A stretch of 64,000 nucleotides of DNA from Parvibaculum sp963696585. Lineage in GTDB: Bacteria > Pseudomonadota > Alphaproteobacteria > Parvibaculales > Parvibaculaceae. Under the pieces are notes generated by a model that ran no database searches, had not been told where the DNA came from, and worked only from the letters and a program-made list of their open reading frames with translations. Shown here piece after piece: positions 24,423 to 33,080 of the stretch (position 1 is the stretch's first letter; each line of letters starts with the position of its first letter). The stretch spans positions 62,001 through 126,000 of the forward strand of contig CAVOKW010000038.1 in assembly GCA_963696585.1 (NCBI GenBank), given 5' to 3'. Position numbers and translations under genes: made by a program.

Positions 24423-25181
24423 ATGACTCAGCCCCTCATGCCCAAAGCAACCGCCGTCTGGCTGGTTGACAACACGGCCCTCTCCTTCGACCAGATCGCT
24501 GACTTTTGCGGCCTGCATGTCCTTGAAGTGAAAGGCATTGCTGATGGCGATGTCGCCCAGGGCATCAAAGGCATGGACCCGGTCGCGTCCGGCCAGTTGA
24601 GCCGCGCGGAAATCGAGCGCTGCCAGGCTGATCCCGCAACGCGCCTCAAGGTCGCCGAGAGCAAATACAAGCTGCCGCCCGTCGCGCCGCGCAAGGGCCC
24701 GCGCTACACGCCCGTCTCACGCCGTCAGGACCGCCCGGACGCCGTTGCCTGGCTTTTGCGCAATCATCCCGAACTCACCGACGCGCAGGTTTCCAAACTT
24801 GTCGGCACAACCAAGCCGACAATCCAGAGCGTGCGTGACCGTTCGCATTGGAACTCGGCCAACATCAAACCGGTTGATCCGGTGACGCTCGGCCTTTGCA
24901 CCCAGATCGAACTCGACGCGTCGGTTCAGAAAGCGGCCCGCCGCGTTGAGCGCGAACGTCGCAAGGGCATCAAGGACGGTACGATTGTCGAGACACTGCT
25001 GCCCGCCAGCGAAACCGCCGGTGCACCGGTCGAGCCCCTGCATGCAACGATTGCCGGTCCTGATGTCAAGCATGAGCAGAGCCGTCACGGCGCCGAAGAA
25101 GGCGAACGCCGCTATGACGCCGACAGCGTCTTTGCCAAGCTCAAGGATGTGAAAATCGAAGAAGATGAAGACGAGCTTTAA
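24423..25181 (+). CDS. trcR: Cell-cycle transcriptional regulator TrcR (DUF1013)
   Basis: 252-residue DUF1013 protein. NCBI names the family cell cycle transcriptional regulator TrcR; it is restricted to Alphaproteobacteria and associates with transcription. Features: KATAVWLVDNTALSFDQIADFCGLH (helix-turn-helix-like), KLPPVAPRKGPRYTPVSRRQDRPDA, then a second HTH-like segment VSKLVGTTKPTIQSVRDRSHWNS. The C-terminal 60 residues are acidic and probably flexible. Start at 24423 (MTQPLMPKATAVW); GAGGAAATC lies upstream. A perfect palindrome CCTATATAGG sits at 24337-24346 in its leader or promoter. Confidence 0.88.
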   Translation: MTQPLMPKATAVWLVDNTALSFDQIADFCGLHVLEVKGIADGDVAQGIKGMDPVASGQLSRAEIERCQADPATRLKVAESKYKLPPVAPRKGPRYTPVSRRQDRPDAVAWLLRNHPELTDAQVSKLVGTTKPTIQSVRDRSHWNSANIKPVDPVTLGLCTQIELDASVQKAARRVERERRKGIKDGTIVETLLPASETAGAPVEPLHATIAGPDVKHEQSRHGAEEGERRYDADSVFAKLKDVKIEEDEDEL

Positions 25182-25198
25182 GCTCGTCTTTTTCTTTT
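25170..25198 (+). terminator. Terminator overlapping the trcR stop codon
   Basis: GACGAGCT (25170-25177), TTA loop, AGCTCGTC (25181-25188), then TTTTTCTTTT. The stem uses the last codons and the TAA stop (25179-25181) falls in the loop and the first stem base. Confidence 0.85.
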
Positions 25199-25214
25199 CG
25201 CGCCCGCCACCCGA

Positions 25215-27137
25215 TCAGCTTTCGCCCTGGCCACTTGCGCGGCGCAATCCGGCACCTGCCAGCACGCCCGATATTTCATCAAGCACGGACGGGTCTTCAA
25301 TCGTCGCAGGCGGATTATAAGCCTCGCCATCCGCAATCTTGCGCATCGTCCCGCGCAGCACCTTGCCGGATCGCGTCTTGGGCAGACGCTGCACCACCAT
25401 GGCGCTCTTGAAGGCCGCGACCGGACCGATCCGGTCACGGATCAATTGCACAGCCTCCTTCTCAATCTCTTCATTGCTGCGCGTGACACCGGCATTCAGC
25501 ACCAGAAAGCCAACCGGCGCCTGCCCCTTGAGTGCGTCGGCAATACCGATGACCGCACATTCGGCAACATCGGGATGCGACGCGAGCACTTCTTCCATCG
25601 CGCCTGTTGAGAGCCTGTGCCCCGCGACATTGATGATGTCGTCGGTCCGGCTCATGATGTAGAGATAGCCATCCGCATCGGCATAGCCTGCATCGGCGGT
25701 TTTGTAATAGCCCGGAAAATCCTCCAGATAGGAATGGCGAAAGCCTTCATCATTCTGCCAGAGCGTCGGCAGGCATCCCGGCGGCAAAGGCAGCTTGATG
25801 ACAATCGCACCCGTTGCACCCGCCGCCACCTGCTTGCCGGATTCATCCACCACATGCACCTCATAGCCAGGCATGGCGACGGTGGGCGAGCCATATTTCA
25901 CCGGCAGTTTTTCAATGCCGAGCGGATTGGCGGCAATCGCCCAGCCGGTTTCCGTCTGCCACCAATGATCGATGACCGGTAGCGACAACATGCGCTCGGC
26001 CCATTTGATCGTATCCGGGTCAGCGCGCTCGCCTGCGAGATAAAGGGCTTTCAGCGAAGAGAGATCATAATCATGCAGGCGTGTGCCTTGCGGGTCTTCC
26101 TTGCGGATCGCGCGGAAAGCCGTTGGTGCCGTGAAGAGCACTTTGACCTTGTGATCGCGCACCACGCGCCAGAACGTGCCCGCATCGGGCGTACCCACGG
26201 GCTTGCCCTCAAACAAAATCGTCGTGCAGCCATGCAGCAGCGGGCCATAAACGATGTAGGAGTGACCAACCACCCAGCCGACATCCGACGCCGCCCAGTA
26301 AACATCGCCCGGATCGACATTGTAGATATGCTTCATCGACCATTTGAGCGCCACCATGTGGCCGCCATTGTCGCGCACAACGCCTTTGGGCTTGCCCGTC
26401 GTGCCTGATGTGTAAAGCACATAAAGCGGGTCCGTCGCGGCCACGCTGACGCAATCAGGCTTGCGCCCTTCGGCGCGCGCCTTGTCCATCGCCGCTTTCC
26501 AGTCGAAGTCTCGACCCCCCACCATGTCGGCGGCAAGCTGCGAGCGCTGGAAAATGATGCAGGCCTCGGGCTTGTGCACCGCGAACTCGATCGCCTTGTC
26601 GAGCAGCGGCTTATAGGCAATCACACGACCCGGCTCAAGACCGCATGAGGCCGAGATGATGAGCTTGGGCTTGGCATCATCAATACGCGTCGCCAGTTCC
26701 TTGGCCGCAAAGCCGCCAAACACAACGGAATGAATGGCGCCAAGGCGCGCACAGGCCAGCATCGCCACCACAGCCTGTGGCACCATCGGCATATAGACGA
26801 CAACGCGGTCCCCCTTGCCAACACCATGCGCTTGCAGCACACCTGCAAAATGCGCCACCTTGTCGGTGAGTTCGGCATAGGTGAATTTTTTGACCTTGCC
26901 CGTCATTGCTGAATCGTAAATCAGCGCCAGGCGTGACCCATGTCCTGCCGCCACATGCCGGTCGAGGGCATTCCAGCAGGTGTTGCAGCTTGCGCCTTCA
27001 AACCAGCGCGTCAGTCCGCCTGATTCCGAGAGGATCGTCTGCGGTGGCGTGATCCAGTCGATCTCTTTGGCGGCCTGCGCCCAGAAACCGACAGGGTCAT
27101 GCCGCCAGCCATTATAGATGTCCTGATAAAACGCCAT
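25215..27137 (-). CDS. prpE: Propionate/acetate-CoA ligase (PrpE-type)
   Basis: 640-residue ANL-superfamily acyl-CoA synthetase. Motifs: YTSGTTGKPKG (ATP loop), YWAASDVGWVVGHSYIVYGPLLHG, DHWWQTETGWA, YKTADAGYADADGYLYIMSRTDD, and PKTRSGKVLRG with the catalytic, acetylatable lysine. The ASCGLEPGRVIAYKPLLD segment is typical of propionyl-CoA synthetases (PrpE) rather than AcsA. The start at 27137 (MAFYQDIYNGW) matches the family. No methylcitrate or methylmalonyl genes are nearby, so the substrate rests on sequence alone. Confidence 0.88.
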   Translation of the reverse strand: MAFYQDIYNGWRHDPVGFWAQAAKEIDWITPPQTILSESGGLTRWFEGASCNTCWNALDRHVAAGHGSRLALIYDSAMTGKVKKFTYAELTDKVAHFAGVLQAHGVGKGDRVVVYMPMVPQAVVAMLACARLGAIHSVVFGGFAAKELATRIDDAKPKLIISASCGLEPGRVIAYKPLLDKAIEFAVHKPEACIIFQRSQLAADMVGGRDFDWKAAMDKARAEGRKPDCVSVAATDPLYVLYTSGTTGKPKGVVRDNGGHMVALKWSMKHIYNVDPGDVYWAASDVGWVVGHSYIVYGPLLHGCTTILFEGKPVGTPDAGTFWRVVRDHKVKVLFTAPTAFRAIRKEDPQGTRLHDYDLSSLKALYLAGERADPDTIKWAERMLSLPVIDHWWQTETGWAIAANPLGIEKLPVKYGSPTVAMPGYEVHVVDESGKQVAAGATGAIVIKLPLPPGCLPTLWQNDEGFRHSYLEDFPGYYKTADAGYADADGYLYIMSRTDDIINVAGHRLSTGAMEEVLASHPDVAECAVIGIADALKGQAPVGFLVLNAGVTRSNEEIEKEAVQLIRDRIGPVAAFKSAMVVQRLPKTRSGKVLRGTMRKIADGEAYNPPATIEDPSVLDEISGVLAGAGLRRASGQGES

Positions 27138-27243
27138 TTTCTCCCCGCCTGCCGCCATGCTGTGACCGGACTCTTTCAAGGGCCCGCCCGCAATGCAAGT
27201 CCCGCCATGTCGCATCTGCAAGCCATCAAATGAGTGCCCGGCA

Positions 27244-27273
27244 TAAAAAGAGCCGGGCACTTGGCCCGGCTCT
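27244..27273 (-). terminator. Terminator after the first DUF465 gene
   Basis: AGAGCCGGGC (27249-27258) pairs with GCCCGGCTCT (27264-27273); on the minus strand TTTTTAT follows. Positioned 24 bases downstream of the DUF465 stop. Confidence 0.9.
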
Positions 27274-27296
27274 GGAACATTGCTGGTGATGATTGC

Positions 27297-27485
27297 CTAG
27301 GCGGCGTATTGTGCCCGGCCCATAAATCGCTCGATTTCTTCCTTCAATCGGAGTTTCGACTTTTTCAGTTCGGCGATATGCAGATCATCACTGCTGGGAT
27401 GGTGTATTTCCCGTTCAATCTCCTGTTCCAGTGCCCGGTGACGTTCGCGAAGCTCAGCAATATGAGACTCCAAAGCCATGTCCAA
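27297..27485 (-). CDS. DUF465 (YdcH-like) coiled-coil protein
   Basis: 62 residues: MDMALESHIAELRERHRALE, a polar turn (HHPSSDD), then LHIAELKKSKLRLKEEIER. This is the two-helix DUF465/YdcH hairpin, very common and of unknown function. Own terminator downstream. A second, diverged member of the family is at 28905-29111. Confidence 0.85.
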   Translation of the reverse strand: MDMALESHIAELRERHRALEQEIEREIHHPSSDDLHIAELKKSKLRLKEEIERFMGRAQYAA

Positions 27486-27663
27486 CCTACCTTTCGTCAG
27501 GTATGCGCCCTATCCGGGGTCGGAGGGGTCAAAAGACCCGGCCTGAACCCGCCATAGGGCAGGGTTGAAAAGCATGACTCTTTTTTGACGCCTCGTCCAC
27601 ATGTTCACCAAGAAATCGAAGCCTTCTCGCAATGAAGCCAAAGGAGATGTTAACCTGAGCGCC

Positions 27664-28293
27664 ATGAGCAAAATCCCGGCACCCTCCACAGCAAAGGCAT
27701 CACGTCTGATCGTGGGCATATCTGGCGCGTCTGGCGTGATTTATGGCGTGCGCCTGCTTGAAATCGCCGCTTCACTGGGCGTCGAAACCCACCTCGTCAT
27801 GACCAGGGCGGCAGAAATGACGCTTGGTTATGAAACCGGCCTCAGCCCCAAGGATGTCGAGAAGCTCGCGCATACGCGCTACCGCATCGAGGATATTGGC
27901 GCCGCCATTTCCAGCGGCTCGTTCAACACCCTCGGCATGGTTGTCGCCCCCTGCTCCATCCGCTCCATGTCGGAAATTGCCACCGGCGTCACATCAAGCC
28001 TGCTGACACGGGCCGCTGATGTGGTGCTCAAAGAGCGTCGCCGCCTCGTGCTGATGCTGCGCGAAACACCGCTCCACACCGGCCATTTGCGCAGCATGAC
28101 GCAGCTCAGTGAAATCGGCGCCATCATCGCCCCGCCTGTGCCCGGCTTTTATGCCGAGCCCAAAACGATTGACGACATCGTCACCCATTCCGTCTGTCGC
28201 GTTCTCGATCTTTTTGGCCTGAAGGCCCCGGAAGCAAAGCGCTGGGGCGAGAACATCAAGGGCGGCAAGCGTACACCTGTGCGCAAGCCCTAA
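27664..28293 (+). CDS. ubiX: Flavin prenyltransferase UbiX
   Basis: Makes prenylated FMN, the cofactor of UbiD decarboxylases in ubiquinone synthesis. The 209 residues contain IVGISGASGVIYGVRLLE (FMN loop), VVAPCSIRSMSEIATGVTSSLLTRAADV, LMLRETPLHTGHLRSM and APPVPGFYAEPKTIDDIV. The ATG at 27664 has no close ribosome site. An AAGGAG lies 20 bases upstream, at ideal distance from an in-frame CTG codon five residues earlier, so initiation could differ from the annotation. Its stop interlocks with that of the convergent gene (shared bases 28290-28293). Confidence 0.93.
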   Translation: MSKIPAPSTAKASRLIVGISGASGVIYGVRLLEIAASLGVETHLVMTRAAEMTLGYETGLSPKDVEKLAHTRYRIEDIGAAISSGSFNTLGMVVAPCSIRSMSEIATGVTSSLLTRAADVVLKERRRLVLMLRETPLHTGHLRSMTQLSEIGAIIAPPVPGFYAEPKTIDDIVTHSVCRVLDLFGLKAPEAKRWGENIKGGKRTPVRKP

Positions 28294-28799
28294 ACCGGGA
28301 AGGCCGCTTCCAGCACATCGGCGAAATCATCCTCACCCGCCGATGAGAGGAGCTTGCCTTCGGCGGCCAGATAAACGGCGAAGGAGGCCTGCGCCACCCC
28401 CCGGCATTCTTCCGGCGCGTTCACATAACGCGCCCGCTCGCCCTTTTCCTGCTCCAGCGCCGCCTGCATCGCCCATTCGGCATCCAGTTCCAGCCGTTTC
28501 ACATCATTCTGCAAGGCCTCTGTCCCATTTTGGCAAGGCAGGGTCTTGAGCGCGCGACGGGCATGGCGCAGCGGGGCCACAACCTCCCGCCCCCAGGCCC
28601 AGGCGATGCGCACGAGGCGCTCCATCTCGGCTTCGCTCAGCGGATCCTCGCCGCAAGCCGCGCCATAGACGCAAAGCAATACCATGTTGACCTCCAGCCC
28701 CTGCTGATCCTGCAAGCACAACAAGGCCTCGCGCACGCCTTCCTGCTCATAAAGGGCAAGGGAATAATCCCGAAAGGATCGGCTCTCGACTTGGTTCAT
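28290..28799 (-). CDS. TIGR02444/DUF2390 family protein
   Basis: 169-residue soluble protein that starts FRDYSLALYEQEGVREALLCLQDQQGLEVN and continues VNMVLLCVYGAA, matching TIGR02444 (DUF2390), an all-helical family of unknown function in proteobacteria. No signal peptide or membrane segments. The start at 28799 (MNQVESRSF) was chosen over the longer reading. Overlaps ubiX tail to tail by four bases. Confidence 0.78.
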   Translation of the reverse strand: MNQVESRSFRDYSLALYEQEGVREALLCLQDQQGLEVNMVLLCVYGAACGEDPLSEAEMERLVRIAWAWGREVVAPLRHARRALKTLPCQNGTEALQNDVKRLELDAEWAMQAALEQEKGERARYVNAPEECRGVAQASFAVYLAAEGKLLSSAGEDDFADVLEAAFPV

Positions 28800-28904
28800 C
28801 TGGTCGCTCCAAAAGCTAGGTCTTGCCCCCCGATCCACCTACGGGATAGAACCGCTCAGTCGCGGGGCAAGTTGTCTCCCGTCGCCACCGGGAAAAAGGC
28901 GGAG

Positions 28905-29111
28905 ATGACGGAACAGGAAGAAGATCAGCTCAGGAAATCACTGGCGCAAGTCAAGGTGGAACATCGTGACCTTGACGCGGCCATTCGTGCGCTTGAAGAC
29001 TCCGCCATGCCCGATCACCTGCAAATCAAACGCCTGAAAAAGCGCAAGCTCGCCCTGCGCGACCGTATTCAGGAGATCCAGGATATTCTCTTTCCCGATA
29101 TCACCGCCTGA
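28905..29111 (+). CDS. DUF465 (YdcH-like) protein, second copy
   Basis: 68 residues with the same two-helix plan as the gene at 27297-27485 (VEHRDLDAAIRALE, then DHLQIKRLKKRKLALRDRI), but more diverged and with an extra C-terminal segment DILFPDITA. AAGG lies five bases before GGAG-ATG. Its stop abuts the stop of the GGDEF gene without a spare base. Confidence 0.82.
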   Translation: MTEQEEDQLRKSLAQVKVEHRDLDAAIRALEDSAMPDHLQIKRLKKRKLALRDRIQEIQDILFPDITA

Positions 29112-29726
29112 TTATTTTCGGGCGCGTTTTGCCGCATACATCACCTGATCGGCCCGCGCCAGGGCCGCCTCGGCGTCCTCATCGCTGCTGAAGGCAATCG
29201 CCCCCGTCGAAATCGACAGCGCCATCGCCGCACCTGCAATCACCAGCGGCTCTTCCGCCACGATCCGCGCCAGGGCCGCTGCCTTGTCGCGGGTTGTGGC
29301 CTCATCGGCTCTTACCAGCAAAACCGCAAACTCATCGCCACCCAGACGGGCAACGATATCGGTCTCGCGCACATGCTCCATGATGAGATGGGCGAGATAT
29401 TCCAGCACCATGTCGCCAGCCTTGTGGCCATGCGTGTCATTGATCTGCTTGAAATTATCAATGTCGAAACAGATCAGGCCGGCGCGCTCCTGATAGCGCC
29501 GCATCAGGGCAATCTCGCGCGTCATTTCCCGCAAAAAGGCGCGCCGGTTCAAAACCGGCAGCAGCGGATCGCGATCGGCCAGCTCTTCGGCGACGCGCAG
29601 CTTTTCTTCGAGTCGTGCGAGTTCGCCGCGCAACTGCTCGGTCTCGGCCTGAAGCTTTTTAATGGTCTCTTGCAGGTTTGCCGCCTTGTCCGGTTGACCG
29701 GCGGTCGCGCCGTTCTTGACCGTCAT
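29112..29726 (-). CDS. Diguanylate cyclase (GGDEF domain)
   Basis: 204 residues: an N-terminal coiled coil (about 15-50) joined to a GGDEF domain. The active-site GGDEF is intact at about 129-133 and the product-inhibition site RETD is exactly five residues before it, so it should make cyclic di-GMP and be feedback-inhibited. FDIDNFKQINDTHGHKAGD is the metal/GTP strand. There is no sensor domain; the coiled coil implies control by dimerisation or a partner. Divergent from purE. Confidence 0.93.
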   Translation of the reverse strand: MTVKNGATAGQPDKAANLQETIKKLQAETEQLRGELARLEEKLRVAEELADRDPLLPVLNRRAFLREMTREIALMRRYQERAGLICFDIDNFKQINDTHGHKAGDMVLEYLAHLIMEHVRETDIVARLGGDEFAVLLVRADEATTRDKAAALARIVAEEPLVIAGAAMALSISTGAIAFSSDEDAEAALARADQVMYAAKRARK

Positions 29727-29883
29727 ATCCCCATCCAGCCTTGGCGCGACCGCCCCTCAAGGACCCATCAGTGAGTCGCGCTGTTGAGAAAATGCCACCC
29801 TTCGCGATTTGATGCCACGCCCGATGCCACATACCCAGGGCTATCCGGGCAAAAAACGCATCAAAAGCGCCAAATACGCTGCC

Positions 29884-29911
29884 TTGCCATTCAGCGGCCC
29901 ATGCCTATACT
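29884..29911 (+). promoter_or_regulatory. Predicted sigma-70 promoter for purEK
   Basis: TTGCCA, 16-base spacer, TATACT, 68 bases before the purE ATG. Good match to the housekeeping consensus; no experimental support. Confidence 0.45.
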
Positions 29912-29979
29912 GCCACGCTTTCCGAATTCGCCACCGGGGGTCGAGACCTCCCGCGTGAGCCAGGCAGACCGGATCGCAA

Positions 29980-30474
29980 ATGGCAAACAGCAAGGCCTTG
30001 GTCGGTATCATCATGGGCAGCCAGTCAGACTGGCCAACCATGAAACATGCCGCCGACATGCTGACAAGCCTTGGTATCGCCTACGAGGCGCGCATCGTCT
30101 CCGCCCATCGCACACCCGGGCGGCTTTATGACTATGCCACCACCGCGCGTGACCGCGGCCTCCAGATCATCATTGCGGGCGCTGGTGGCGCCGCCCATCT
30201 GCCGGGCATGACCGCCGCATTGACGCCGCTCCCCGTCTTTGGCGTGCCGGTGCAGTCCAAAGCCCTGAACGGTCAGGACAGCCTGCTCTCCATCGTGCAA
30301 ATGCCGGGCGGCATTCCCGTCGGCACCCTGGCAATCGGCGACGCCGGTGCCAAGAATGCCGGTCTCCTCGCCGCCGCCGTCCTCGCCCTGCATGACGCCG
30401 ATCTCGCCGCCCGGCTGGATGCATTCCGCGCCGCCCAGACCGACGCCGTCGCTGAAGTCCCCACAGAAGGCTGA
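29980..30474 (+). CDS. purE: N5-carboxyaminoimidazole ribonucleotide mutase
   Basis: Class I PurE, 164 residues; moves the carboxyl group of N5-CAIR to C4 in purine synthesis. Motifs: GIIMGSQSDWPTM, RIVSAHRTPGRLYDYA with the catalytic His, IIAGAGGAAHLPGM and GVPVQSKALNGQDSLLSIVQMPGG. Ends eight bases before purK, its pathway partner. Confidence 0.96.
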   Translation: MANSKALVGIIMGSQSDWPTMKHAADMLTSLGIAYEARIVSAHRTPGRLYDYATTARDRGLQIIIAGAGGAAHLPGMTAALTPLPVFGVPVQSKALNGQDSLLSIVQMPGGIPVGTLAIGDAGAKNAGLLAAAVLALHDADLAARLDAFRAAQTDAVAEVPTEG

Positions 30475-30482
30475 CCTGCAAC

Positions 30483-31601
30483 GTGAGCAATCACTCGTCC
30501 GTTTCATCGCCGCTTATCGCGCCGGGTGGCCGCATCGGCATTCTCGGAGGCGGACAACTGGGCCGTATGCTGGCCGCCGCCGCCGCCGAGCTTGGCCTTG
30601 CCACGCATATCTATTGCCCGGACCCTGACGCACCCGCGATGGATGTGGCGACATTTGGCACCCGCACCGCCTATGATGATGCGCAAGCGCTCGCCCGCTT
30701 CGCCGACAGCGTTGATGTCGTCACCTATGAATTTGAAAATGTGCCCGCCGAGACAGCGCGCATTCTGGCCGAACACGCGCCGGTGCGTCCAGGTGTCCGC
30801 GCGCTTGCCACAGCGCAGGATCGCCTGATCGAGAAAAACTTTCTCTCAGCCTGCGGCATCCCCGTCGCGCCTTATGCCGACATCGCCAATGAGCAGGCGC
30901 TGACCACAGCGCTTGCCACCATCGGTGTGCCCGCCATCCTCAAGACGCGCCGCATGGGCTATGATGGCAAGGGCCAGATCAGGATTTCGGACACCGCCAC
31001 CAGCGCCGAATGTTTTGCCGAACTTGGTCGCGTTGCCTGCGTCCTTGAAGGCTTCGTGCCCTTTGAGCGCGAAATCTCCGTCGTCGTCGCCCGTGGCCTT
31101 GATGGCACCATCGCGGCCTATGATCCGGTCGAAAACATCCACAAGAACCACATACTTGATCGCAGCTTTGCGCCCGCGCATATCAGCGAAGGCCTTGCCA
31201 AAGAGGCCCGCGCCATGGCCGCGCGCATTGTTGCCGAGCTTGATTATGTCGGCGTCATGGGCGTTGAACTTTTTGTGCTGCCGCCATCCGCGCCAGGCCC
31301 GCAACTGCTCGTCAATGAAATCGCGCCGCGCGTTCACAATTCCGGTCACTGGACAATGGATGCCTGCGCGGTAAGCCAGTTTGAACAGCATATCCGCGCC
31401 ATTTGCGGCTGGCCGCTCGGCGATCCCGCGCGCCACAGCGATGCCATCATGACCAATCTGATCGGCGATGATGTGAACGACTGGCGCAGCATCGCCGCAA
31501 AGCCCGCCCACGCCTTGCATCTCTATGGCAAATCGCAAAGCCGTCCCGGCCGCAAGATGGGCCATGTCACCGCGCTTTATCCGCTCGGCAAACGCCCCTG
31601 A
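30483..31601 (+). CDS. purK: N5-carboxyaminoimidazole ribonucleotide synthase
   Basis: ATP-grasp enzyme that makes N5-CAIR from AIR, bicarbonate and ATP for PurE. The 372 residues begin with a GTG at 30483. Features: IGILGGGQLGRML, VVTYEFENVPAE, ILKTRRMGYDGKGQ (ATP lid), and NEIAPRVHNSGHWTMDAC. It is translationally close to purE. Its stop is three bases from the stop of the convergent COQ9 gene. Confidence 0.96.
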   Translation: MSNHSSVSSPLIAPGGRIGILGGGQLGRMLAAAAAELGLATHIYCPDPDAPAMDVATFGTRTAYDDAQALARFADSVDVVTYEFENVPAETARILAEHAPVRPGVRALATAQDRLIEKNFLSACGIPVAPYADIANEQALTTALATIGVPAILKTRRMGYDGKGQIRISDTATSAECFAELGRVACVLEGFVPFEREISVVVARGLDGTIAAYDPVENIHKNHILDRSFAPAHISEGLAKEARAMAARIVAELDYVGVMGVELFVLPPSAPGPQLLVNEIAPRVHNSGHWTMDACAVSQFEQHIRAICGWPLGDPARHSDAIMTNLIGDDVNDWRSIAAKPAHALHLYGKSQSRPGRKMGHVTALYPLGKRP

Positions 31602-31604
31602 AGC

Positions 31605-32303
31605 CTAGCTCCGGCGATACCGCAAGCGGCTGAGGAGCGCGAGCGGATCAGGCAGCATCGCGCCGACTTTCATGACGCTCGCCTTGGCCTTTTCAAACTG
31701 CATGACATTCTCGATCCGCCGATCCAGAAACGCCCATGTATCGGCATGGTCGGCACTCTCGTCCGAAAACCAGTGCATCACGCTCGACGAATAAACGCCA
31801 GCCAGCACCGCGCGCTTGGAATAGAAATTGAAATCCGTGGACGTATCGCCCACCGCCCGCCAGATCGCATCAACCGTGCGATAAAGCGCACGGATGCCAA
31901 GCCCGCCCGATGTCGGCAACGCCGCCATGGTAATCGCCCGGCGCAGGGCTTCGCGATAGGGCAGATCCACCTCGATGCGGGCGCGCACGGCGAGTGTGAT
32001 GCGTTGACGGATTTTGAATGCGGCGAGGTCCTGGCCCGCCAGCGCTTTCAGCATCAGCCGGTCGCCTTCCTGCAAAAAATAATCGATGAGATCGACCGCG
32101 CCTTTCGGAAAGGCGAGGCGCATGTCGCCCTCGCTGATTTTCGCGGCCTTGGCAGCATCCGCCAGCAAGCGCCCGCTCCAGCCGTCAAAAGCGGCATGAG
32201 GCAGCGCCGCCGCCAGCACCCTGGCGCGCACATCCGCCAGATGATCCGGCGCGCCCTGCCTTTTGCCCCCCGGACGCGATGTGCCTTTGCTTGTCTCAGC
32301 CAT
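31605..32303 (-). CDS. COQ9 family ubiquinone-biosynthesis protein
   Basis: 232 residues with the COQ9 pattern: VLAAALPHAAFDGWSGRLLADAA, AFPKGAVDLIDYF, a TFR-like helical core, then TSTDFNFYSKRAVLAGVYSSSVMHWFSDES. COQ9 binds lipid and presents quinone intermediates to COQ7. The protein is soluble with no membrane anchor. The ATG overlaps the end of def by eight bases (ATGGCTGA), so the two are translated together. Downstream ubiquinone genes are not adjacent. Confidence 0.88.
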   Translation of the reverse strand: MAETSKGTSRPGGKRQGAPDHLADVRARVLAAALPHAAFDGWSGRLLADAAKAAKISEGDMRLAFPKGAVDLIDYFLQEGDRLMLKALAGQDLAAFKIRQRITLAVRARIEVDLPYREALRRAITMAALPTSGGLGIRALYRTVDAIWRAVGDTSTDFNFYSKRAVLAGVYSSSVMHWFSDESADHADTWAFLDRRIENVMQFEKAKASVMKVGAMLPDPLALLSRLRYRRS

Positions 32304-32886
32304 GACCGGCCTCCTGTTGCGCCTGCTCTTTTGCCGCTCGTGCCGCGGCAATGCGATGGCCCCATTCACTCTCGAAAATCAGTTGACTGAGATCATCCAT
32401 GCGCTGGGGATAAAGGATACCGTCCAGATGGTCGCACTCATGCTGCACCACACGGGCATGAAAGCCCTTGGCGCGGCGCTCGATGCGCTCGCCCGTCAGG
32501 CTGATGCCGCGATAGAGAATATCGTCTGGCCGCGCCACAAGCCCGCGCAGGCCCGGCACCGAGAGGCAGCCTTCCCAGCCGGATTCCCGTCCCTCCCCCA
32601 TGATCTCGATTTCGGGATTGATGAGCACGGTCAGGGGCGCGGTGTGGTCATAGACCTCCGCCGCCGCCAGCCCCTCAGGGGCGCGGGTGGCGGGCGCCTG
32701 AAAAATCACGATCCGCCACGGTTCATAGACCTGCGTCGCGGCAAGCCCTGCCCCATTGGCGTCAATCAGGGTCTCGATCATGTCCTCCACCAGAAGCCGC
32801 ACCCAGTCCGCGCCGGGGTCTGGCACAGGGGCGGCGACGCGATCGAGGACGGGATGCCCCATACGGGCGATTTTGCGAATGGCCAT
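32296..32886 (-). CDS. def: Peptide deformylase
   Basis: 196 residues; removes formyl from the initiator methionine. The three signatures are complete: GAGLAATQV (about 45-53), EGCLSVP with Cys107 as metal ligand, and QHECDHLDG with His149, Glu150 and His153. The start at MAIRKIARMGHP (32886) is conserved. As a deformylase not paired with fmt, it may be a second copy in the genome. Confidence 0.95.
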   Translation of the reverse strand: MAIRKIARMGHPVLDRVAAPVPDPGADWVRLLVEDMIETLIDANGAGLAATQVYEPWRIVIFQAPATRAPEGLAAAEVYDHTAPLTVLINPEIEIMGEGRESGWEGCLSVPGLRGLVARPDDILYRGISLTGERIERRAKGFHARVVQHECDHLDGILYPQRMDDLSQLIFESEWGHRIAAARAAKEQAQQEAGHG

Positions 32887-33080
32887 GGGGCGAATATGGC
32901 GTTCCAGGCGCGCCCCGGCAATATCACGGGCAATATCGGCAGAACATAATGGGCCTTTTACAGCCCTTTTGCGGGCCGGGAGTGGACAAGCCCTGATTCC
33001 TTTGATAGATAGGCGGCTCACTTGCGGGGCCATTAAGGCTGACCGCCGCTAACTTATTGACGCCAAAGCAGGAATATCTC

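Noticed and set aside
28905..29111. DUF465 gene as an annotation shadow of a longer upstream frame
   Set aside because: Only the last 68 codons match the family and have a ribosome site; the upstream extension was dropped, but the gene itself was kept.
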